From positions 1 through 6,676 of the forward strand of contig JALOKS010000146.1 of NCBI GenBank assembly GCA_025456385.1: 6,676 nucleotides of DNA, given 5' to 3'. The notes below the pieces were generated by a model. The model was not told the DNA's origin and did not search any database. It saw only the letters and a list, made by a program, of their open reading frames with translations. This DNA is from Thermoanaerobaculales bacterium (GTDB taxonomy: Bacteria; Acidobacteriota; Thermoanaerobaculia; Thermoanaerobaculales; Sulfomarinibacteraceae). Positions 1 through 4,757 of this stretch are shown one piece after another (within the stretch, counting starts at the first letter, position 1; the number at the start of each line of letters is the position of its first letter). The position numbers and the translations under genes were made by a program.

Positions 1-1700
1 AGCAGGCCGACCGCGATCCGATAGCGGCCGGACTCCACCAGCAGGTTGGCGTCGATGCCCCAGCGCGAGCGCTGGGCCTTCTCGTAGTCGGCCGCCGCCA
101 CCCGGACCTCGTGCTCCTGGCGGACGAGGTCCGACTGCTTGCCGTCGCTGTCGCGGGCGGCGACGAAGATCACCACCCGACCGACGTAGTCCTCCCCCTC
201 GGGCAGCAGCGCCACCGCGCCGATCGGGAACGAGATGTGGGTGGGGAGCAGCCAGCGGCCCTCGCTCGCCGCCGAGGGGGTGCCGGTCGTGATCTCGAGG
301 CCCATCGGGTTGTCGTCGACCTCGAAGACCAGGCTCGAGGTCACAGCGTCCTGAACCCTGGTCTCGATCGACTTTTCGACGAAGCGCGAGCGGTAGCGGA
401 CCGAGTAGCCCTTGAGCTCCGGGTCGTCGCGCAGCGTGACCTCGACCTTGTGGACCTTGTCCTTGCCGCTCGCCTGCAGCGGGTAGCCGATCGAGTAGTA
501 GGTGTACATGTCCTGGGCGATGAAATCGAGGCGCGGCGCGATGTCGTTGGTGTTGACGATGGCGATGCCGCCGGTCTCGTCGGCGAGCAGCCGCAGGGTG
601 TCGGTGCGGTTGGAGTCGCCGACCGAGGCCGCGAGCGGGTCCTGGGCGCCTTGGTACTCGGCGCTTGCCAGGCCGCGGACGGAGAGGCCCGAGGCGTCGA
701 TGGCGTAGAAGGCGACGTCCTGGGCGTTGGCGGTGGCGGCGAGCTGGCGGAACAGGCGGCTCTGGTCGTACTCGTACATGCGGGTCAGGAAGGTGGAGTT
801 GTTGGTGACCCGGTTGAGCTCGTAGAAGAGCTCCATGCCGGGGACCATCGGCAGGCCGTTGGAGATGTAGACGATCCCCTTCTTCCCGGGCAGCCCGGAC
901 AGGCTGGTGATCATCTGGCGCAGGCTGTCGAGGGTGAACTGGAGGTCGTTGACGCTCTCCTTGGCGTAGTTGTCGATCATGGTGTAGGCCTCGTTCCACT
1001 CCGGGCTGACGGTGTCGAGGCCGCTCGTGCGGCCGCCGCTCCGCTCCTGGGACTCGATCGACTTGATGCGTTCGACGATGTCCTTGGCGGCGCGCTCGCG
1101 CTCGCTGCGGCCGCCGGTGAAGGTGCGGACGCTGCGCAACGCGGCGAGGACCTGCTCGGGGTCGGAGGTGAAGTCCTGCAGGACCTGGAAGGAGCGCTGG
1201 TAGGCGACCACCATCATCTGCGCCGGCGGGTGGAGGTTGGTGCCGATGAACTCGCGGGTCTGCGACAGCACCCGGTTGCGGTCGAGCGGGTTGAGGTTCT
1301 GGTTGTCGATGTAGAGGACGAAGTACACCGGCACCGGACCGGCCTCGTCCTGCGGCACCGGCGTCGGCGTGGCCAGGGGCGCGGCGGGCAGGTCGAGCTC
1401 GGCGTTCCGCTGCCGGATGATGTCACCCGTGTAGAGCTTGAAGTTGGTGATCTGCTTCGGCTCGCCGTCCTGGAGGACGACGAAGTCCTCGGCCTTCAGG
1501 TCGGTGACCGCCGTGCCGGACTTGTCGGTGACGTAGACGACCAGGTTGGCGATGGTCAGCTCGAACTCGTCGACGAAGGTCAGCCCGCCGATGGGTCGGA
1601 TCGTGCTCTCCTGCTGGCCGTCCTCGGCCAGCCCCCCGACCGCCGTCGCCAGGGCGGCGAGGGCCACCACGAACCACGAGAAGCCTTGCCAGCTGCGCAC
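1..1700 (-). CDS. VWFA-related Acidobacterial domain secreted protein (3' end outside window)
   Basis: I translated the minus strand from GTG at 1700-1698; the frame stays open for 566 codons to the window edge, so the C-terminus is missing. Residues 1-25 form a signal peptide (MRSW, then a hydrophobic run to GGLAED), so the protein is probably exported. Residues 48-90 carry the family's N-terminal module (VVYVTDKSGTAVTDLKAEDF, then VLQDGEPKQITNF). A Pro-rich linker (about 104-124) leads to a von Willebrand A-like fold starting at VPVYFVLYIDNQNLNP (123-138), with LPGKKGIVYISNGL near 270-283. The metal-site motif is degenerate: DNQN (132-135) replaces DxSxS. About 200 further residues look beta-rich and match no domain I can name. 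The start is set by GGAGG at 1712-1708, 7 nt from GTG 1700; an in-frame GTG at 1706 is too close. The family is common and often multicopy in Acidobacteriota, with no firmly assigned function; a role in adhesion or protein interaction is inference. It is divergent from the ECF sigma operon. Confidence 0.88.
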   Translation of the reverse strand, partial: MRSWQGFSWFVVALAALATAVGGLAEDGQQESTIRPIGGLTFVDEFELTIANLVVYVTDKSGTAVTDLKAEDFVVLQDGEPKQITNFKLYTGDIIRQRNAELDLPAAPLATPTPVPQDEAGPVPVYFVLYIDNQNLNPLDRNRVLSQTREFIGTNLHPPAQMMVVAYQRSFQVLQDFTSDPEQVLAALRSVRTFTGGRSERERAAKDIVERIKSIESQERSGGRTSGLDTVSPEWNEAYTMIDNYAKESVNDLQFTLDSLRQMITSLSGLPGKKGIVYISNGLPMVPGMELFYELNRVTNNSTFLTRMYEYDQSRLFRQLAATANAQDVAFYAIDASGLSVRGLASAEYQGAQDPLAASVGDSNRTDTLRLLADETGGIAIVNTNDIAPRLDFIAQDMYTYYSIGYPLQASGKDKVHKVEVTLRDDPELKGYSVRYRSRFVEKSIETRVQDAVTSSLVFEVDDNPMGLEITTGTPSAASEGRWLLPTHISFPIGAVALLPEGEDYVGRVVIFVAARDSDGKQSDLVRQEHEVRVAAADYEKAQRSRWGIDANLLVESGRYRIAVGL

Positions 1701-1718
1701 GCGCACACCTCCGGGGCG

Positions 1719-1727
1719 AGTCTAGCA
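1719..1727 (-). promoter_or_regulatory. Putative extended -10 promoter of the VWFA-related gene
   Basis: Read on the minus strand, TGC (1727-1725) directly precedes TAGACT (1724-1719), a TGn-type extended -10 element. No convincing -35 hexamer lies 16-18 bp further upstream, which is tolerated for extended -10 promoters. Transcription would begin near 1712, so the leader would be only about 12 nt and consist almost entirely of the Shine-Dalgarno sequence. The element closely resembles TGCTATACT in front of the DUF177 gene. Confidence 0.4.
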
Positions 1728-1728
1728 G

Positions 1729-1803
1729 ACGCCGGACGAGGGACTGGACGCAGCCTCCCGGAGCCAGGGCCTGCGAGCTGCCGCCGGGGTGTCAGTCCGG
1801 CGT
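1729..1803. repeat. 9-bp inverted repeat in the divergent intergenic region
   Basis: ACGCCGGAC at 1729-1737 is the exact reverse complement of GTCCGGCGT at 1795-1803, with 57 bp between the arms. The left arm abuts the putative extended -10 of the VWFA-related gene; the right arm ends 3 bp before a TGAACC element that could be an ECF-type -35. The placement would suit a shared operator, but two 9-bp arms in 175 bp of GC-rich DNA could arise by chance. Function is not known. Confidence 0.35.
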
Positions 1804-1861
1804 TCGTGAACCATCGGCCGCCGTGACCGTACCTCTCCCGGGAGTGCGCGGACCGTCGGGG

Positions 1862-1867
1862 TATCAT
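1862..1867 (+). promoter_or_regulatory. Putative -10 element giving a leaderless ECF sigma mRNA
   Basis: TATCAT is an AT-rich island in GC-rich DNA and fits the TANNNT form of a -10 box. It ends 8 nt before the GTG start at 1876, so transcription would begin at or within a couple of bases of the start codon. No Shine-Dalgarno sequence precedes that GTG, which agrees with a leaderless transcript. No good -35 hexamer is seen at 16-18 bp. Confidence 0.4.
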
Positions 1868-1875
1868 CTCTGCTT

Positions 1876-2454
1876 GTGACCGAAGCCAGCGAGCCACTTG
1901 CGGATGAGGCTCTCATCGAGCTCGCGTTGGACGGCGACGAGGACGCCTACGGCGAGCTCGTACGCCGCTACCAGCGGCGCTTGACGGCTTTTCTCGGCCA
2001 GCTCGTCGGCGACCTCGAGCTCGCTCGCGAGCTGTCGCAGGAGGCCTTCATCCGGGCCTGGTCGGCGCTCGACCGCTTCGACCCGCGCTACCGGTTCTCG
2101 ACCTGGCTGTTCCGGATCGCCCACAACCTCGGCATCGACCAGCTGCGGCGCAAGCGCCTGCAGACGGTGTCGCTCTACCGCTCCGACAGCGACGGCGAGG
2201 AGCTCGAGGTGGTGGTCGCCGACCTCGAGAAGGACCCCCTCGGTCACCTCGAAAACCGGGCGCTGGCCGATGAGATGCGCCGCGCCATCGATCAGCTGCG
2301 GCCGGAGTACCGCGAGCTCGTCCTGCTGCGGCATTTCGCCGGTCTCAGCTACCAGGAGATCGCCGATTTCAAGGACATGCCGCTCGGGACCGTCAAGAAC
2401 AAACTTTTTCGCGCCCACACCGTACTACGAGATGCGCTGGCCACCTTCCTGTGA
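1876..2454 (+). CDS. ECF-family RNA polymerase sigma factor (RpoE-like, sigma-70 family)
   Basis: The 192-residue protein has the two-domain ECF layout and normal length. Sigma region 2 (about 20-92) contains GDEDAYGELVRRY, ARELSQEAFIRAW and FSTWLFRIAHNLGIDQLRRK, for core polymerase binding and -10 recognition. A variable acidic linker (about 95-125) follows. Region 4 (about 130-188) carries LRPEYRELVLLRHFAGLSYQ and a helix-turn-helix ending GTVKNKLFRAHTVLRDAL, for -35 recognition. It should redirect RNA polymerase in the cytoplasm to a small envelope or stress regulon. The start is GTG 1876: no other usual start exists upstream before the in-frame TGA at 1807. It lacks a Shine-Dalgarno sequence, and a -10-like TATCAT lies 8 nt away. 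The next gene encodes a ZAS anti-sigma factor 10 nt downstream, giving the expected regulator pair. The ECF subgroup cannot be fixed by eye. Confidence 0.95.
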   Translation: MTEASEPLADEALIELALDGDEDAYGELVRRYQRRLTAFLGQLVGDLELARELSQEAFIRAWSALDRFDPRYRFSTWLFRIAHNLGIDQLRRKRLQTVSLYRSDSDGEELEVVVADLEKDPLGHLENRALADEMRRAIDQLRPEYRELVLLRHFAGLSYQEIADFKDMPLGTVKNKLFRAHTVLRDALATFL

Positions 2455-2464
2455 CGGCGGCAGT

Positions 2465-3025
2465 ATGATGCACGAGGAGGACCCGTTGGCGACCGAGTGT
2501 CAGGCGATCCAGGAAAGCCTCACCGAGCTCCGCGGCGAGGTGAGAGCTCTCGCGCCGGCCGCGAGGGCTCACGTCGATGCCTGCCCGGAGTGCCGCGAGG
2601 CTGCCGCAGCCGAGCTGGCCCTCGCGCTCGTCTTCCGCGCCGCCCTGCCGCCGGCGGATCCGGCGGTCGAGCGGGCGGTGATGGCCGCGCTCGGGCCGGT
2701 GCGGCTGCGCCGCCGCATCGTCGCCTTGCTGCCGGTGGCGGCCTCGCTTGGGTTCGTCGCGGCCGGAGCCGCCCTCGTCGGCGGCGTCCCCGGCAGCGGC
2801 GTCCCCGGCCTCCTGCCGGGATGGACGGCCCAGGGCTGGACGGCCTTTGTCGCCCGCGCCGCGGAGTGGTACGCGGCCGCGGCCTCCGGCGCCGGAGCGG
2901 CGGCTGCGGTCATCGACCCGGTGCTGGTCGGCGCCGCAGCGACCTTCGGCCTCCTCGGTCTCGCCGGAGTCGTGACGGCCGCGCTGCGCTGGCGCAAGAT
3001 CTCGCCATGGCGCGACCGGCGCTGA
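2465..3025 (+). CDS. Membrane-anchored zinc-finger (ZAS-type) anti-sigma factor
   Basis: This 186-residue protein should bind and hold the ECF sigma factor encoded just upstream. The N-terminal cytoplasmic domain has the ZAS signature: Cys12, then His36-x3-Cys40-x2-Cys43 (HVDACPEC), spaced as in Zn-binding anti-sigma domains. A basic stretch RLRRR (80-84) precedes a hydrophobic segment (about 85-108), probably a membrane span. A Gly/Pro/Trp-containing region (109-140) and a second hydrophobic segment (about 149-174) follow, ending in RWRKISPWRDRR. Two spans would leave both ends in the cytoplasm and only a short outside loop, unlike the usual single-span form. Two tandem ATGs (2465, 2468) are possible starts. 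TTG 2486 has a stronger Shine-Dalgarno (GAGGAGG, 2474-2480, 5-nt spacing) and would shorten the protein by 7 residues while keeping the zinc ligands. The gene's 3' end overlaps the next gene by 19 nt, suggesting coupled translation. Confidence 0.85.
   Translation: MMHEEDPLATECQAIQESLTELRGEVRALAPAARAHVDACPECREAAAAELALALVFRAALPPADPAVERAVMAALGPVRLRRRIVALLPVAASLGFVAAGAALVGGVPGSGVPGLLPGWTAQGWTAFVARAAEWYAAAASGAGAAAAVIDPVLVGAAATFGLLGLAGVVTAALRWRKISPWRDRR
2781..2809 (+). repeat. Short in-frame tandem repeat, 15-bp unit
   Basis: The 14-mer GCGGCGTCCCCGGC occurs at 2781-2794 and again at 2796-2809, a 15-bp period of almost two copies. It encodes GGVPGSGVPG in the loop after the first hydrophobic segment of the anti-sigma factor. 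The period is a multiple of three, so gain or loss of a unit would alter loop length without a frameshift. Confidence 0.7.
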
Positions 3026-3870
3026 TCCTCCCTGCGGCGGCAGCGCTCATCCTCCTCGCGCTCGCCCCCTGCGCGAGCGCCTCTCCGGGTCCGACCTCGG
3101 TGCTCGCCGATCTCGAGCTCACGGGGCCGGTCGAGGGTGACGCGGTGGTTTTCGGCGCCGACCTCGTGCTCGGCCCCGGCGCCGTGGTCAGCGGCGACGC
3201 ACTGGCGGTCGGCGGCTGCCTGCGGATCGCGGACGGCGCCTCGGTCGGCCGCCACGCGGTGGCGGTGTTCGGCGATGTCGCGCTCGATCCCGGGGCCACG
3301 GTCGGCGGGCGGGTGCTCGCCTTCTCCTCGCTCGCGAGCCTGGCGCGGAGCCAGGGTGGCGGCGTCGGCTCGCTGCAGGTCGACAGCGGGCTGCGCCTGC
3401 TCGCCTCAGGGGGCTGGCTGCTGGTGACAACCGGGCTCGCCTTCCTGTTCCCGGCGCGCCTGCGCATCGGGGCGTGGAGCCTCCCCGCTCTGGGCTTCAG
3501 GGTGCCGGCCCTCGGCCTCCTGGTTGCGCTGACCCTGGTCGCTTCGCTGGTGGCGGTGCTCGGCCTCGGCCCGGCCCTCGGGGTGCCGCTGGTGGCGGCC
3601 CTGATGGTGATCTTCTTCGCCGGCAAGGCGGTCGGCCTGACGGTCATCGCCTGCGCCCTCGGCCGCGTCGTCCTCAGGCGCTGGCTCCATCACCCGCTGC
3701 CGATCAGCCTCGAGGTCTTCGCGGGCATGCTGGCGCTGCTGGCCGCGCGTTTCCTGCCGGTGGCGGGCGAGACCCTGTGGACCGCGACCGCGGTCCTCGC
3801 CCTCGGGGCCGCGGTGGCGGTCCTGGGTGTCGCGCCGCGCTCCTCGGCGGCGGACATCTTTGCGCCCTGA
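3007..3870 (+). CDS. Signal-peptide membrane protein with bactofilin-like beta repeats
   Basis: I do not recognise a named family; the protein has 287 residues from ATG 3007. Residues 1-25 form a signal peptide, with likely cleavage after ASA; Cys22 lies in LAPC, a poor lipobox. Residues 41-101 hold three Gly-rich units of about 19 residues, starting near GDAVVFG (44), GDALAVG (63) and RHAVAVFG (82), each followed by a pGAxV-type turn. This resembles the beta-solenoid of bactofilins and other polymer-forming proteins, but here it would lie outside the cytoplasmic membrane. Residues 129-276 contain about four or five hydrophobic spans (near 131-149, 166-190, 193-215, 235-253, 256-276), with basic RVVLRRW between. 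It overlaps the anti-sigma gene by 19 nt and so is probably co-expressed with the sigma pair. It may be a sensor partner, or an envelope scaffold made under that sigma factor; both are inference. Confidence is high that it is a gene, low on function. Confidence 0.8.
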   Translation: MARPALILPAAAALILLALAPCASASPGPTSVLADLELTGPVEGDAVVFGADLVLGPGAVVSGDALAVGGCLRIADGASVGRHAVAVFGDVALDPGATVGGRVLAFSSLASLARSQGGGVGSLQVDSGLRLLASGGWLLVTTGLAFLFPARLRIGAWSLPALGFRVPALGLLVALTLVASLVAVLGLGPALGVPLVAALMVIFFAGKAVGLTVIACALGRVVLRRWLHHPLPISLEVFAGMLALLAARFLPVAGETLWTATAVLALGAAVAVLGVAPRSSAADIFAP

Positions 3871-3872
3871 GG

Positions 3873-3889
3873 CCGGCCGGGGCGGCCGG
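3873..3889 (+). terminator. GC hairpin after the sigma operon, possible weak terminator
   Basis: CCGGCC (3873-3878), loop GGGGC, GGCCGG (3884-3889) is a perfect 6-bp GC stem that starts 2 nt after the stop codon at 3870. No T-run follows, so it is not a classical intrinsic terminator. Its position between the sigma operon and a new promoter makes a role in transcript end formation plausible, but both arms are low-complexity GC and may be chance. Confidence 0.25.
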
Positions 3890-3904
3890 ACGCGAGCCAT
3901 CCGG

Positions 3905-3933
3905 TAGGCAGCGAAGGGCGTCGGTGCTATACT
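3905..3933 (+). promoter_or_regulatory. Promoter of the DUF177-rpmF-plsX-fabD cluster
   Basis: TAGGCA (3905-3910) matches the TTGACA -35 consensus at four of six bases. After a 17-bp spacer comes TATACT (3928-3933), five of six for the -10, with TGC directly before it as an extended -10. This is the best vegetative-type promoter in the window and fits constant expression of ribosome and lipid genes. Transcription should start near 3940. Confidence 0.65.
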
Positions 3934-3938
3934 TCGCG

Positions 3939-3953
3939 TTCCCCTGCGGGGGA
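3939..3953 (+). promoter_or_regulatory. Small 5' leader hairpin next to the ribosome binding site
   Basis: TTCCCC (3939-3944) and GGGGGA (3948-3953) can pair around the loop TGC, giving four G-C pairs, one G-U and one A-U. If transcription starts near 3940, the hairpin is at the very 5' end of the mRNA and directly abuts GAGG at 3954-3957, the Shine-Dalgarno for GTG 3965. It could protect the mRNA end or tune ribosome access; neither is shown. Confidence 0.3.
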
Positions 3954-3964
3954 GAGGTGTGCGC

Positions 3965-4495
3965 GTGAAGATCGACCTGTCGCAGCTCGACACCGAGCCG
4001 CTCGCCTTCGACGAGCGGCTGAGCCTGGAGCCGGAGCGGCTCGGGGGCGGCACCGTCGCCTCGGTGGTCGCCGTCCGTCTCGGGGGCGAGGTGCGCGCGC
4101 ACGGCGGCGTCTACGCCGTGCTCGGCCGCTGCCGGGCGGAGGGGGCGCTCGCCTGCGCGCGCTGCCTCGAGCCGGTGGCGTGGAGCTCCGACGAGCGCTT
4201 CAGCGTCGAGTACCGGCGGGCGACGGACGGGGGAGGCGACCCCGAGGTCGGCCTCGAGGAGGACGAGCTCGAGGTCTCGTTCCTCGACGGCGACCAGCTC
4301 GATCTCGAGGAGCTCGCCGTCGAGCAGGTGCTGCTCGCCCTGCCGATGCGCACCCTCTGCGCCGAGGACTGCGCCGGGCTGTGCCCGCGCTGCGGCGCCA
4401 ACCGCAACCTTCCTGACGCCTGCCGCTGCCGGCCGGAGCCCGATCCCCGCTGGCAGGGGCTGGCCGGTCTCGCAGGTCGTGAATCGGATAACTGA
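3965..4495 (+). CDS. yceD: YceD/DUF177 family protein, rRNA/ribosome-linked
   Basis: This 176-residue protein belongs to the DUF177/YceD family, linked to 23S rRNA accumulation in bacteria and plastids and typically encoded next to rpmF, as here. Seen in the sequence: MKIDLSQLDTEPLAFDERL at the N-terminus; CARCLEP (64-70), the family's first Cys pair; an acidic stretch (about 94-120); LDLEELAVEQVLLALPMRTL (112-131); and CAEDCAGLCPRCG (132-144), the hallmark C-terminal Cys cluster, followed by CRC (153-155). The Cys residues look suited to bind zinc. I chose GTG 3965 because GAGG at 3954-3957 lies 7 nt upstream; the in-frame GTG at 3959 would leave a 1-nt gap and add two residues. It is the first gene after the extended -10 promoter; rpmF starts 26 nt after its stop. 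The precise biochemical role is not settled for the family. Confidence 0.9.
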   Translation: MKIDLSQLDTEPLAFDERLSLEPERLGGGTVASVVAVRLGGEVRAHGGVYAVLGRCRAEGALACARCLEPVAWSSDERFSVEYRRATDGGGDPEVGLEEDELEVSFLDGDQLDLEELAVEQVLLALPMRTLCAEDCAGLCPRCGANRNLPDACRCRPEPDPRWQGLAGLAGRESDN

Positions 4496-4521
4496 GCATC
4501 GCATCGATAGGAGTCTGAACC

Positions 4522-4707
4522 ATGCCGAACCCGAAACACCGACACACCAGGACGCGCCGCGACAAGCGCCGCGCGCACGACGCGCTGAGCACGCCCGCCA
4601 GAAGCCTGTGCAGCTCGTGCTTCGAGCCCAAGCCGCCGCACCAGGTCTGCCCGCACTGCGGCAGCTACAAGGGCCGCGAGGTGGTCCGCGTCGAAGAGCT
4701 CGACTGA
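4522..4707 (+). CDS. rpmF: 50S ribosomal protein L32 (bL32)
   Basis: The 61-residue product is a full-length bL32 of the large ribosomal subunit. It opens with MPNPKHRHTRTRRDKRRAHD, the very basic N-terminal tail typical of L32 (family consensus MAVPKxKxSxxRRxxRRaH). A zinc ribbon follows, with Cys30-x2-Cys33 and Cys43-x2-Cys46 (CPHCG). All four Cys are present, so this is the zinc-binding (C+) form rather than a Cys-less paralogue. The C-terminus (YKGREVVRVEELD) is also typical. ATG 4522 has a strong Shine-Dalgarno AGGAG (4509-4513) with 8-nt spacing. It lies between the DUF177 gene and plsX, the usual bacterial arrangement, so it is probably co-transcribed with both. Confidence 0.96.
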   Translation: MPNPKHRHTRTRRDKRRAHDALSTPARSLCSSCFEPKPPHQVCPHCGSYKGREVVRVEELD

Positions 4708-4757
4708 GCGACCCCGGACCATGAGGGGCCAGCCCGGCCGCCGGCGGAAACGTGACG

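Noticed and set aside
111..1826. A 571-codon open frame on the plus strand
   Set aside because: It lies wholly opposite the VWFA-related gene, its translation is dominated by Val/Gly/Arg/Asp/Leu low-complexity sequence without domains, and the minus-strand frame has clear family motifs, a signal peptide and a ribosome site. It is a by-product of GC-rich codon bias.
3067..3078. Possible lipobox (LAPC) in the signal peptide of the beta-repeat membrane protein
   Set aside because: Proline before the Cys departs from the usual Gly/Ala/Ser, and a better signal peptidase I site (ASA) follows directly.
4708..4757. GC-rich palindromic bits between rpmF and plsX as a terminator
   Set aside because: Only very short stems around CGGCCG-type palindromes and no T-run; the operon most likely reads through.
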